Below are positions 18,660 to 27,550 of a stretch of DNA of 64,000 nucleotides, one piece after another. Made by a program: the position numbers and the translations under genes. The stretch is from the NCBI GenBank assembly GCA_036504055.1, contig DASXVU010000030.1, forward strand, positions 1-64,000, read 5' to 3'. Numbering within the stretch: position 1 is the first letter of the stretch; each line of letters begins with the position of its first letter. The notes under the pieces were generated by a model that did not search any database, was not told the origin of the DNA, and saw only the letters and a program-made list of their open reading frames with translations. This DNA is from Methanomassiliicoccales archaeon (lineage in GTDB: Archaea > Thermoplasmatota > Thermoplasmata > Methanomassiliicoccales > UBA472).

Positions 18660-18902
18660 ATGGTCGTGGCAGAGATCCGGATAGAGCTCAAGCAGGGCGT
18701 GGCCGACCCCGAAGGCCAGAACACCAGGAAAGCGCTCGAACTGCTCGGTTTCAAGGGCATAAAGGGAGTTCGTTCGATCAAGACCTTCGAGGTCGAACTG
18801 GACCTGCCGGCCGATGAGGCGAAGAAGCAGGCAGATGAGATGTGCCGCAAGCTCCTGGCCAACCCGGTGATCCAGAAGTTCAAAGTCGAGATCAAGCAGT
18901 GA
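18660..18902 (+). CDS. purS: Phosphoribosylformylglycinamidine synthase, PurS subunit
   Basis: 80 residues. The small bridging subunit of the PurSLQ complex, which converts FGAR to FGAM in purine synthesis. The EIRIELKQGVADPEGQNTRKALELLGF opening is the PurS signature. The ATG at 18660 is chosen because a TATA-like GATTATTAAC near 18625 precedes it and an upstream extension is not PurS-like. purL starts 6 bases after the stop. Confidence 0.93.
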   Translation: MVVAEIRIELKQGVADPEGQNTRKALELLGFKGIKGVRSIKTFEVELDLPADEAKKQADEMCRKLLANPVIQKFKVEIKQ

Positions 18903-18907
18903 GAACA

Positions 18908-21235
18908 ATGGCGATCGACCAGTTGCTGAAAAGGCGGGCGGTGCCGTTCGAGCTATTCGACGTCGACCTATTCTCGGCCAACGACGAGCAGCTCAAGGAA
19001 CTGAGCACCAAGCTAGGGCTTAATCTGTCCATCGATGAGATGAAGAGGGTCCGGGAATATTTCCAGAAGCGTGGGAGCATACCCACGGATATCGAGATCC
19101 AGTCCATCGCGCAGGCGTGGAGCGAGCATTGCTGTTACAAGAGCTCCAAAGTGTTCCTGCGGGAGCACATCTTCAACATAAAACACCCAGACATACTGTC
19201 CAAGGGCGATGCCGGGGTGATGGTCTTCGATGATGAGTATGGATACGCGCTCCGCATCGAATCGCACAACCATCCTTCGGCCATCGAACCGTACGGTGGT
19301 GCGGCCACCGGCATAGGTGGCATAGTCCGTGATGTGCTGTGCATGGGTGCGCAGCCCATCGCCCTTATCGACCCGCTGTTCTTCGGCCCCATCGACTACA
19401 AGGGAGAGATGCCGGCCGGTTCAAAATCCCCCAAGTACCTGGTGGGCGGGGTGGTCGCGGGGATACGCGACTATGGCAACCGGATCGGGATACCCTGCGT
19501 CTGCGGGGGACTGTACTTCGACGAATCGTACGTGGGCAACTGCCTGGTCAACGTCGGCTGCGTCGGCATCGTGAAACGCAAGGACCTGGTGAACAATGCG
19601 GTCAAGGGCACCGAGGACGTGCTCATCCTGGTCGGAGGGAAGACCGGCAGGGACGGTATCCACGGCGTCACCTTTGCGTCGGCCGAACTGAAATCGACCT
19701 CCGAGGAGGAATCGAGAGGCTCGGTCCAGCTGGGCGATCCGATCACCAAGGAACCGCTCATACACGCATGTCTCGAGGTCAACTCGAAAGGGCTCATCCA
19801 CGGAATGAAGGACCTGGGAGGGGGCGGGCTCTCCTGCGTCGTGGGGGAGATGGCGCTTTCCGGCGGATGCGGTGCGGTCGTGGACCTGGAACAGGTCCCG
19901 CTGAAGGAGACGGGCGTGGCCCCGTGGGAGATGTGGGTCTCAGAATCACAGGAAAGGATGATGCTGGCGGCGCCGGAAGAGAACGTCCAGGACATCCTGG
20001 ACATATTCGCTTTGTGGGATGTCAACGCCTCTGTCATCGGCAGAGTGGTGGAAGGCAACCACGTCAAGCTGATCTATCACGGCGTGCAGGTCTTCGACAT
20101 CGACCTGGAGTTCCTGACCAAGGGTCCTGAGTACTGCCGGCCCAGCAAGGTCAGTTCGCCATCGGCGACGGTCCATTCCGTCCCTAACGTACCGGAGGAC
20201 ATGAACGAGGTCCTGATGGCTCTGTTGTCGGAACCGAACATCGCCTCCAAGGAATGGGTCGTCCGGATGTACGACCACGAGGTCCGCGGCAACACCGTCG
20301 TCAAGCCCATGCAGGGCAAGATGAACAAGCGCGGACCGTCGGATGCCACCGTGCTCAAGCCGCTGGACCATTCATACCGCGGTCTTTCGCTGGCCATCGG
20401 GGTCAATCCCTGGTTCACCGCATTGGACCCTTACAAGGGAGGACAGGCCTCGGTGGATGAGGCTTGCCGCAACATCGTGGCGGTGGGGGGGACACCGCAT
20501 TCGCTCACCAACTGCCTGAACTTCGGCAATCCGGAGAAGCCGGAAAGGTTGGGCGAACTGAAGGAGGCCATCGCCGGCCTGGCCAACATCGCCATCGAGC
20601 TCGGTCTGGCGGTCCCGTCCGGGAACGTAAGCCTATATAATGAGACCTCCAGGGGGCCGTGCCTTCCGACCGCCACGGTATTGGGACTGGGCATCGTGGA
20701 GGACGTTCGGAATGTCGTCACCACCGATCTGAAGAAAGAGGGGAATCCACTTTTCCTGGTAGGCACGACGAAAGAGGAGATGGGCGGATCGGCCCTCTAC
20801 CGCAGATTCGGCGGGAAGGGCGGGCTGGTCCCGAGCGTGGACCCCAGAAGGCTGAAGAGCTCGATCAAGCTCATGAACGAGTGCATGAAGGATGGCATGG
20901 TCCGTTCCTGTCATGACCTGTCGGACGGAGGGTTCGCAGTGGCAATGGCAGAGATGTGCATCGCCGGGGACATCGGAGCGGACATCGATGTCAGCTCCAT
21001 GGGCGACATGCCGAACATGGTGCGCCTATTCTCAGAGTCGAACACCCGCTGGATAGTGGAGGTCGACAAAGGCCGCGAGAAGGAGTTCATCGACCACATG
21101 ACCATCCCGATCGCGCGACTGGGTCACGTGGGCGGTTCGGATCTCACGATCAAGGGCAAGGGCGCCCTCATAACTCTGTCGGTCGATTCATTAAGGAAGT
21201 GCTGGTCAGAACCGTTGTGGAAGCTGTTGGGGTGA
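18908..21235 (+). CDS. purL: Phosphoribosylformylglycinamidine synthase, PurL subunit
   Basis: 775 residues from the ATG at 18908, the small-PurL length. It contains the ESHNHPSAIEPYGGAATGIGG segment that binds ATP and substrate, an EHCCYKSSK stretch near the N-terminus, and the internal repeat of two AIRS-like halves (second half near MNKRGPSDATVLKP). It aminates FGAR using ammonia from PurQ. The second gene of a purS-purL-purQ operon with very short spacers. Confidence 0.97.
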   Translation: MAIDQLLKRRAVPFELFDVDLFSANDEQLKELSTKLGLNLSIDEMKRVREYFQKRGSIPTDIEIQSIAQAWSEHCCYKSSKVFLREHIFNIKHPDILSKGDAGVMVFDDEYGYALRIESHNHPSAIEPYGGAATGIGGIVRDVLCMGAQPIALIDPLFFGPIDYKGEMPAGSKSPKYLVGGVVAGIRDYGNRIGIPCVCGGLYFDESYVGNCLVNVGCVGIVKRKDLVNNAVKGTEDVLILVGGKTGRDGIHGVTFASAELKSTSEEESRGSVQLGDPITKEPLIHACLEVNSKGLIHGMKDLGGGGLSCVVGEMALSGGCGAVVDLEQVPLKETGVAPWEMWVSESQERMMLAAPEENVQDILDIFALWDVNASVIGRVVEGNHVKLIYHGVQVFDIDLEFLTKGPEYCRPSKVSSPSATVHSVPNVPEDMNEVLMALLSEPNIASKEWVVRMYDHEVRGNTVVKPMQGKMNKRGPSDATVLKPLDHSYRGLSLAIGVNPWFTALDPYKGGQASVDEACRNIVAVGGTPHSLTNCLNFGNPEKPERLGELKEAIAGLANIAIELGLAVPSGNVSLYNETSRGPCLPTATVLGLGIVEDVRNVVTTDLKKEGNPLFLVGTTKEEMGGSALYRRFGGKGGLVPSVDPRRLKSSIKLMNECMKDGMVRSCHDLSDGGFAVAMAEMCIAGDIGADIDVSSMGDMPNMVRLFSESNTRWIVEVDKGREKEFIDHMTIPIARLGHVGGSDLTIKGKGALITLSVDSLRKCWSEPLWKLLG

Positions 21236-21239
21236 TCAA

Positions 21240-22079
21240 ATGAGAGCGGAAGAGGTCAAGGTCTGCGTCATCAGGATCGAAGGCACCAACTGCGAGGACG
21301 AGTGCGCCCGGGCGTTCAGCTCGGTCGGCGCCAGCGCCGAGAAGGTACACCTCAAGCAATTGCTGGGCCAGTGCCCGGCGGCGATGAGGAGGGACCTGAA
21401 CGACTATCACATCCTGGCGTTCCCTGGAGGTTTCTCCGCCGGCGACTACGTCCGGGCTGGAGCGATCTTCGCGGCGCGCATGAAGTCTGGTCTGTCGAAG
21501 GACCTGATCAAGTTCATCGAGTCCGGTAGGCCGGTCATCGGCATATGCAATGGATTCCAGATCCTGGTGGAGCTGGGAGCGCTGCCGGCATTGGACGGCG
21601 AGGCGATGTCGGAACAACCGGAGGCGGCGCTCTACACGAACTCATCCGGACGCTTCGAATGCATACCTACACTGCTGAAGCACGAGAACAGGGGCAAATG
21701 CGTGTTCACGACCGACATCCCGAAGCATGAGACGGTCATGTTCCCCTGCGCGCACGCCGAGGGCAAGCTGATGTTCCCCAAGGAGTCGGAGGATTCCATC
21801 CTGGACAAGATGGAGCACAACGACCAGGTGGTGTTCAAGTACGTGGACGAGAAGGGCGATTATGCCGGTTATCCCTGGTGCCCCAACGGGTCGGTCAGGA
21901 ACATAGCCGGCATAAGCAATGTGCATGGGAACGTGTTCGGGCTGATGCCCCACCCAGAAAGGGTGTTCGACCGACTTACCCATCCGGATTGGACCAGGAC
22001 CGGAGATAACCCGGTCGCGTCCGGTGACGGACGCGTGGTATTCGAGTCGGCGTTGAAGACCGTTCTGAAAAAGAACTGA
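21240..22079 (+). CDS. purQ: Phosphoribosylformylglycinamidine synthase, PurQ glutaminase subunit
   Basis: 279 residues, class I glutamine amidotransferase. The catalytic Cys is in PVIGICNGFQILVE; the His-x-Glu pair is in GLMPHPERVFD near the C-terminus. It releases ammonia from glutamine for PurL. It is longer than the roughly 225-residue bacterial PurQ, with insertions around residues 120-200. It follows purL by 4 bases. Confidence 0.95.
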   Translation: MRAEEVKVCVIRIEGTNCEDECARAFSSVGASAEKVHLKQLLGQCPAAMRRDLNDYHILAFPGGFSAGDYVRAGAIFAARMKSGLSKDLIKFIESGRPVIGICNGFQILVELGALPALDGEAMSEQPEAALYTNSSGRFECIPTLLKHENRGKCVFTTDIPKHETVMFPCAHAEGKLMFPKESEDSILDKMEHNDQVVFKYVDEKGDYAGYPWCPNGSVRNIAGISNVHGNVFGLMPHPERVFDRLTHPDWTRTGDNPVASGDGRVVFESALKTVLKKN

Positions 22080-22083
22080 ACGT

Positions 22084-22758
22084 TCAGATCAGCGAGACCC
22101 TGACCTCGATCGGGTCGTTGTCGTTCAATCCGAGCGTCCGGCGCAGGTGGTACTTGCACAGTATCTCGAGCACGTCGCTATAGTGGGACCGGGACGGTAT
22201 GACCACCGCGCACTCGACGTTCTGAATGGTCGCTAGATGGCACTGGACATCACCGAAGGTACGTCCGTTCCTCTCGAAGCCCTTCACGATGAGGGCCTTG
22301 GTCTGCCTCAGGGTGTCGACCTTGTGCACTTCGGACGGGTTCACCTTGACGTTCAGCGTTCCCTCATAGGGCGTGAAACCCAGCTTCTCGGTGAACTGCT
22401 CGATGTATCCCGGCTGCGTCACGTAGTACTGGCCTTCGCCCATTCCGGTTATGACCGTTCCCTTGATGACCAGCTCGTCCTTCATCTCGAAGATGCGCTG
22501 GTATTCGGTGTATTCCTTGCGCAGCATGTCGACGCCTTTGTCGGTCAACCGGATGCGCTGCCTTCTGGCCCCCAGGTCACGGCTTATGAAGCCTCCGTCA
22601 AGGAGTTCCAGTATCCGTTTTGATGCCGATTGCTGGCTCATGTCCAGCATCTCCCCTAGCTCGCGCGAGGATATCGCCACATAGTCATGCATGCCGCCCA
22701 TTAGGGCGATCCGCCTGAGAGCGAGTATGAACTTCTCGTCCGTCTCTTCTTCCACCAT
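22084..22758 (-). CDS. ribK: CTP-dependent riboflavin kinase with N-terminal winged helix
   Basis: 224 residues from the ATG at 22758. A MarR-like winged-helix domain (about 10-85; SSRELGEMLDMSQQSASKRI) is fused to an archaeal RibK domain (about 90-224; GEGQYYVTQPGYIEQF and GFTPYEGTLNVKV). RibK makes FMN from riboflavin using CTP; the DNA-binding half suggests an enzyme-regulator of flavin genes. GGAGTGGAT directly before the ATG is a good Shine-Dalgarno, so the longer GTG-started frame to 22815 is not preferred. Confidence 0.88.
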   Translation of the reverse strand: MVEEETDEKFILALRRIALMGGMHDYVAISSRELGEMLDMSQQSASKRILELLDGGFISRDLGARRQRIRLTDKGVDMLRKEYTEYQRIFEMKDELVIKGTVITGMGEGQYYVTQPGYIEQFTEKLGFTPYEGTLNVKVNPSEVHKVDTLRQTKALIVKGFERNGRTFGDVQCHLATIQNVECAVVIPSRSHYSDVLEILCKYHLRRTLGLNDNDPIEVRVSLI

Positions 22759-22931
22759 ATCCACTCCAGATTTTGCGCCGGCCCGTAAGCCGAGCGTGAA
22801 CGGGACTACCACCAATAAAATGTGTAGCTAATCAATCTTGTTGTTCCCCGGATGAAATATGAGAATGAGGTTGACGATTGTTCGAGGATACAGTTTATTA
22901 CCGAGGGGCATAATCGGCCTCCGGTGAGAGC

Positions 22932-23750
22932 ATGGGAAGACATGTGATTGAAGCTCTTGGCAAGACGCGAGTTGTCGTTGAGGACGGAAAAGTGACCGAG
23001 GTTGGCAAGCCGGAAGTGGAGTATTGCCCTCTTTTCGCCAAACATCGCGGGATCCAACAGATAACGCCGGAAGTGGTCCGGGAGAACGTGGAGTTCCGGA
23101 TCAGGGACTTCGGTATGTGCACCGAGGCTCGAAATATGCGGATGAAGGATTTCCTTTCGTTCGGGGTGTCCGAACTCATGGGCATGGCCCTGTCCAAGGG
23201 CATGATCGACGCCGCCGTCATAGTTTGTGAGGGTGCGGGGACCGTCGTTGTCACCGACCCAGAGCTTGCACAGGGCATCGGGGGAAGGATCTCCGGAATA
23301 TTGGAGACGTCACCGATCGAGAGCGTCATTCAGGCCATAGGGAAGGATCGTGTGCTCGACCCGAAGACGGCCAAGATCGACCAGGTCAGCGGAGTGCAGA
23401 GGGCCCTGGACCTCGGTTTCAGAAGGATCGGCGTCTCAGTGGCGACTGGTAAGGATGCGGAGACCATCCGCAAGAAGTTGGAAGACTCCGCGGTCATATT
23501 TGCGGTCCACACCAGCAAAGTGTCGAGGAGCGATGCGATCAAGTTCCTGAAGAACTGCGACATCGTCACGGCGTGCGCCTCCAAGGAAGTGCGCAAGCTC
23601 ATGTCCGAGGTCGATGTCATGAGATATGGCAACAAGGTCCCGATCTATGCAGTGTCAGATACCGGAAAGAGGATCATGACCGCAAGACTGGAACAGACCA
23701 AGGTTCCGCCTGCGACCGGCCCGGAAGACCCGCCCAAACCGCTGATCTAA
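22932..23750 (+). CDS. Methanogenesis marker protein 8 (DUF2099)
   Basis: 272 residues. HVIEALGKTRVVVEDGKVTEV, VEYCPLFAKHRGI and FRIRDFGMCTEAR match the DUF2099/methanogenesis-marker-8 pattern, with conserved cysteines in YCPLF, GMCTEAR and CEGAG. The family is nearly confined to methanogens and relatives, and its biochemical role is not settled. Its presence is the best single hint in this window that the host is a methanogen. A TATA-like TTTATTACC near 22895 precedes it. The 3' end overlaps the convergent PIN gene by 4 bases. Confidence 0.82.
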   Translation: MGRHVIEALGKTRVVVEDGKVTEVGKPEVEYCPLFAKHRGIQQITPEVVRENVEFRIRDFGMCTEARNMRMKDFLSFGVSELMGMALSKGMIDAAVIVCEGAGTVVVTDPELAQGIGGRISGILETSPIESVIQAIGKDRVLDPKTAKIDQVSGVQRALDLGFRRIGVSVATGKDAETIRKKLEDSAVIFAVHTSKVSRSDAIKFLKNCDIVTACASKEVRKLMSEVDVMRYGNKVPIYAVSDTGKRIMTARLEQTKVPPATGPEDPPKPLI

Positions 23751-24109
23751 AGTTGGTCGTCTTCCAGATAGAGATGCGTGCGAGACCTTAGGAAAATGCA
23801 CTTGATGCCTGCCTTGCGGAGCTTCGCACGCATCAACGCATCATTGGTGACCACGTATGCATTCAGGTCGATCGCGGCGGCAATTATACCCTCGTCGCCC
23901 TGGATCGCCGTCTCGTAGCGCTTGTATTTGCCGGCCAGCTGCAACGCGACGTTCTTGAACTTGTTCTTGGAACGTTTCAGCTCGCCTATGGCCGGTCCAG
24001 GGACATACGCTTCATAGGTGCCCAAAAGATGTTGGAGCTCAAGATCCACGTTGATCTTGAACTCGAAGGGCATGAGAAGCGCGTTCGTGTCAAGGACCAC
24101 TTTCTGCAT
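23747..24109 (-). CDS. PIN-domain RNase (Fcf1/Utp24-like archaeal family)
   Basis: 120 residues. VVLDTNALLMPFEF at the N-terminus and later Asp/Glu residues (GDEGIIAAAIDLNAYVVTNDALMR) give the acidic PIN-nuclease site. The third gene of the rps6e-aIF2gamma operon, a context shared in many archaea and usually taken to mean a role in rRNA processing rather than a toxin. No antitoxin is nearby. Confidence 0.85.
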   Translation of the reverse strand: MQKVVLDTNALLMPFEFKINVDLELQHLLGTYEAYVPGPAIGELKRSKNKFKNVALQLAGKYKRYETAIQGDEGIIAAAIDLNAYVVTNDALMRAKLRKAGIKCIFLRSRTHLYLEDDQL

Positions 24110-24115
24110 GAAGGC

Positions 24116-25351
24116 CTACTGGATTATGCCGAAGCCGATAAGGCGCCACTTGCCGGTGATCTTCCTCGAAACGGCTACCCGCTGGCCCTTCTCGGCGCAG
24201 ACCGGTATCTTCAACACGACCTCGGACTCGTTCCCCCTGGCGGAGGTGACGACACCGACCGTGGTGGCCGTACCGACGCTGAGCATGAGCGGTTCGTTGG
24301 TCTTGATGTTGTCCACCGCCAGGTCCTCGGCCGCTCCGACCACGCGTTCCAGAAGAGTGGTCGCCATGATGATCTTGTGCAACACTGGCGGCAACGTGCC
24401 CGGTTTGCCTACGACCCGTCCGGTAAGGCCATCCGACTTGGTCAATGCTGGGTCCAGCTTGGTCCCGATGGCGATGAGTCCGCCCGGTTTCGCCTTCTGC
24501 AGCTCGGTACCGCCGGCGTGAAGTGACTCGATGGTGGTGATGATCTTTTCCCAGGCGACCTTGCCGCCGGTGAGCTCGACCTTGCGGCCCGGAGCGATCT
24601 CGATCTCCTCACCGATCTCCAGCTTCCCCTGGATGATGGATCCGCCCAGGACGCCGCCCTTCAGTTCTTCCGGGCCGCTTCCTGGCTGGTTGATATCGAA
24701 TGAACGGGCCACATACATCCTGGCCGGCCCCTTGCCTTCGTGCTTCGGGGTCGGTATGTACTTCTCGATGGCCTCGATAAGTTTGTCGATGTTGACATCG
24801 TGGTGGGCGGACACCGGTATGATCGGCGCGTTCTCGGCGATGGTGCCCTTGACGAACGCCTTGATCTGCTTGTAGTTGTCCAGCGCCTCTTCCTTGGTGA
24901 CGATGTCTATCTTGTTCTGGACGATAATGATGTTCTCGACGCCGATGATGGACAGCGCCATGAGATGTTCCTTCGTCTGCGGCTGCGGGCAAGGCTCGTT
25001 CGCCGCCACCAACAGCAGCGCCCCGTTCATCATGGCCGCGCCTGAAAGCATCGTCGCCATGAGGGTTTCGTGACCTGGAGCATCCACGAACGACACCGAT
25101 CGCAGGAACTCGGCCTTTCCGCCGCATTCCTTGCACTCTGGCCTGCTCGTGTATGCCTTCGTGTCGCCGCACTTGGGACATTTATAAAATGATACGTCCG
25201 CGTATCCCAGCCTGATCGAGATCCCTCTCTTGATCTCTTCCGAATGACGGTCCGTCCACTCCCCGCTAAGCGCTTTGGTCAGCGTGGTCTTTCCATGGTC
25301 GACGTGACCGATCATGCCGATGTTGATCTCCGGCTGGTGGGCCATACTCAT
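24116..25351 (-). CDS. eif2g: Translation initiation factor aIF2 subunit gamma
   Basis: 411 residues, GTPase that carries Met-tRNAi to the small ribosomal subunit. G1 is [10 protein letters not shown] near residue 15, G3 is DAPGHETLM and G4 is NKID. The zinc knuckle [21 protein letters not shown] (two Cys pairs) lies between G1 and G3, as in archaeal aIF2-gamma and unlike SelB. Overlaps rps6e by 4 bases (ATGA). Confidence 0.97.
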   Translation of the reverse strand: MSMAHQPEINIGMIGHVDHGKTTLTKALSGEWTDRHSEEIKRGISIRLGYADVSFYKCPKCGDTKAYTSRPECKECGGKAEFLRSVSFVDAPGHETLMATMLSGAAMMNGALLLVAANEPCPQPQTKEHLMALSIIGVENIIIVQNKIDIVTKEEALDNYKQIKAFVKGTIAENAPIIPVSAHHDVNIDKLIEAIEKYIPTPKHEGKGPARMYVARSFDINQPGSGPEELKGGVLGGSIIQGKLEIGEEIEIAPGRKVELTGGKVAWEKIITTIESLHAGGTELQKAKPGGLIAIGTKLDPALTKSDGLTGRVVGKPGTLPPVLHKIIMATTLLERVVGAAEDLAVDNIKTNEPLMLSVGTATTVGVVTSARGNESEVVLKIPVCAEKGQRVAVSRKITGKWRLIGFGIIQ

Positions 25352-25743
25352 TGCTTAGGCTCCTCTTTCTTTATGAGGTCTTCGATGGGCTTGGAGCCCT
25401 GGGTCGAGATCTTCATGTTGAGCTGAACCGTGTCCGGAGCGATGGTATTGCCCCTCATGGACTTCCGCCTCCTCAATCCGCCCTCGGTCGTCTGGAATCC
25501 AGTGCTCGTGGCGGTGAGCAGCCTCTTTCTCCTCGGTCCCGGTAGGTCCTTCCTCATCGGGAAGCCGTCCTTGTCACTTCCACCAGTGATCGCGAGCTTG
25601 TAGCCTGGAAGTCCAACGAAGATGCCGTCAACGACATCCCCGATCTTCTTCCCGATCAGGGAGTTGGCGTGGTGCCCGGATACGGACACCTGGTACGACT
25701 TACCGTTCTTTCCATCATTAATAACGGCTTTAAATTCAACCAT
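25348..25743 (-). CDS. rps6e: Ribosomal protein S6e
   Basis: 131 residues, archaeal-length S6e without the eukaryotic phosphorylated tail. [33 protein letters not shown] and [10 protein letters not shown] are family hallmarks. First gene of the S6e-aIF2gamma-PIN operon. A TATA-like GTTATTTAAGG (near 25780-25790, minus strand) gives a short leader. The sequence downstream of residue 105 is more variable. Confidence 0.95.
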   Translation of the reverse strand: MVEFKAVINDGKNGKSYQVSVSGHHANSLIGKKIGDVVDGIFVGLPGYKLAITGGSDKDGFPMRKDLPGPRRKRLLTATSTGFQTTEGGLRRRKSMRGNTIAPDTVQLNMKISTQGSKPIEDLIKKEEPKQ

Positions 25744-25872
25744 ACTAACACCTGTGAGTATCTCGCCCTAATGTAGTTCGCCTTAAATAACTATTGGTGT
25801 CATGAATGCCACATTATAGCGCAGGATATCCATGGTCGCCAGCAGAGCCGGGGAACCGGTCGTGAACACCTT

Positions 25873-25922
25873 GGGCGGCCGACCGCAAAACGGATGACGG
25901 CCTAGCATCGGCATGGCCGCCC
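25873..25922. repeat. 8-bp GC-rich inverted repeat in the rps6e / small-gene intergenic region
   Basis: The gap 25744-26080 has no convincing gene except promoters at both ends. It holds a perfect inverted repeat, GGGCGGCC (25873-25880) and GGCCGCCC (25915-25922), with a 34-base interior that can fold further. A TTAAACATTTA stretch follows at 25926-25937. It could be a structured RNA or simply the end of one, and is noted as unexplained. Confidence 0.4.
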
Positions 25923-26080
25923 GGCCTTAAACATTTACTCGTTTCACATCACTTCTGGCTCAACATTTGAAATGAATGAATTATCATCTACCGTTGGTGC
26001 AGTGTATAACGGGTCCCTAACGGAAGTAAGGAAGGCAAATAATATTACTCCGGACTTGAAATGTTGATTAACTGATATCC

Positions 26081-26218
26081 ATGGCTAAAAAAACCAGTCC
26101 TGCCGATAAGAAATCGAATAAGGATACCGACGATACCGCCTCGAAGCTGGCCGCTCACAAGACCCAGGACCAGCTGAACCCGCATCATCAGAATGCGAAG
26201 CCGAAGGGGAAGAAGTAA
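26081..26218 (+). CDS. 45-residue highly charged small protein, unknown
   Basis: Lys/Asp/Asn/Gln-rich protein of 45 residues. It starts MAKKTSPADKKSNKD and ends NPHHQNAKPKGKK, with no hydrophobic core, and is probably intrinsically disordered and basic at both ends. A TATA-like AATAATATTA centred near 26042 lies about 39 bp upstream of the ATG. GC-rich third positions (gcc, aag, ctg, acc) suggest real coding sequence. I do not recognise a family; nucleic-acid binding is possible from charge only. Confidence 0.5.
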   Translation: MAKKTSPADKKSNKDTDDTASKLAAHKTQDQLNPHHQNAKPKGKK

Positions 26219-26429
26219 GGTTCACGAGCAATGGCTTCGCGGACTGCTACCCTTCAAGGGAAAGGGTCCATGAAAGCATATATGGACCCGTAACGGCCTG
26301 TTGAACCTCCAATCCCCCTTGTTCCCGAGCCCGAGCGAAACCCTGCTTTGTCGACCGGGGGCCGTTCAGGGATCGAATCCTAGCATTGCGAAAAGGATTA
26401 ACGAGCGGATGACCTGTGACCTTTTCACA

Positions 26430-27482
26430 ATGCACTCCAACCTTCGTCCGGTGGTCATAGTCACTGCGTCAGCTGCCTTGTTCGGGGTAAGCGCGCCTTT
26501 GGCGAAGTCACTGGTCCAAGGAATGCCCCCGACAGAGCTGGCGGGGCTCCTCTATCTCGGCGCGTTCCTGGGCTTGGGCTTCTTCGCGGTCTCGAAGAGC
26601 CTCCTGAGACAGAAGGGGAGTTACGAGCCCGTCACCCGCATGGACACGAAATGGCTGGCCGGTTCCATAGTGTCTGGTGGCATCGTAGCCCCGATCCTGA
26701 TGGTCACGGGTCTGACGCTGATCTCGGGCTTCACCGCCTCGTTATTGCTTAACCTCGAGGGGGTCTTCACGGCATTGCTGGCGGTCACGATCTTCCGGCA
26801 GAAGGAGGGAAAACGGCTATGGGCCGCCCTCCTCATGATGACGCTGGCCAGCATTCTTCTCACGTACGACCCCGTCAACGGGGGTTTCCGGCTGGAAGGA
26901 ACACTTTTCCTGGCGGGGGCCATGCTCTGTTGGGGACTTGACAACAATCTTACCCAGAGAATCTCCGGAAAGGACCCGGTCCAGATATCGATGGCCAAAG
27001 GCGCCGTTGCGGGGAGCGCGTCCATCGGCATCACGCTGCTTCTCGGCTCCCAGATTGTCATAGGTCCGGAAATGGTCTACGCGCTGATACTGGGCGCGTT
27101 CAGCTACGGAGCCTCGTTGGTCCTGTTCATATTGGCCCTTAGCAAGATGGGCTCGGCCAGGACGGCGGCGCTGTTCGCGGTGGGCCCCTTCATCGGGGCA
27201 TTGGTGTCCATTCCACTTCTGGGCGAATCGATTCAGTGGTTGATGCTGCCATCAGCGGTCCTGATGGCAACCGCCGTTTGGATGATCACCGGGGAGAAGC
27301 ATGTGCATGAGCATCGTCACCAGGCGGTCATCCACTCCCACCCTCATGATAATGATGACCCACATCATCGCCACCACCCAGGAGAGACGATCGAGGAGAC
27401 CCATTCCCATATGCACACCCATGAGGAGACGGTGCACAGCCACTCTCATTGGCCGGACACATCGCATCAGCACGAGCATTGA
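26430..27482 (+). CDS. EamA/DMT-family transporter with His-rich C-terminal tail
   Basis: About 350 residues from the ATG at 26430 (ATG 26409 is also possible). Ten hydrophobic segments in two EamA repeats, starting VVIVTASAALFGVSAPLAKSL and again near LAGAMLCWGLDNNLTQRI. After the last helix a tail of about 60 residues is crowded with His (HVHEHRH, HSHPHDNDDPHHRHH, HSHMHTHEE), an obvious metal-binding region. DMT proteins export or import small metabolites; the tail suggests a divalent metal (Ni, Co or Zn) is substrate or regulator. The ORF reads further upstream without transporter-like content. Confidence 0.8.
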   Translation: MHSNLRPVVIVTASAALFGVSAPLAKSLVQGMPPTELAGLLYLGAFLGLGFFAVSKSLLRQKGSYEPVTRMDTKWLAGSIVSGGIVAPILMVTGLTLISGFTASLLLNLEGVFTALLAVTIFRQKEGKRLWAALLMMTLASILLTYDPVNGGFRLEGTLFLAGAMLCWGLDNNLTQRISGKDPVQISMAKGAVAGSASIGITLLLGSQIVIGPEMVYALILGAFSYGASLVLFILALSKMGSARTAALFAVGPFIGALVSIPLLGESIQWLMLPSAVLMATAVWMITGEKHVHEHRHQAVIHSHPHDNDDPHHRHHPGETIEETHSHMHTHEETVHSHSHWPDTSHQHEH

Positions 27483-27550
27483 TGCTATTGTCTCATGGTC
27501 GATGATAATCTTATAAAGAAGGGGCTGTCCTACTCAAACAGAGGAATTCG

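Noticed and set aside
23747-24109. PIN protein as a toxin of a toxin-antitoxin pair
   Set aside because: It is in the conserved rps6e/aIF2-gamma operon with no antitoxin gene; an RNA-processing role is more likely.
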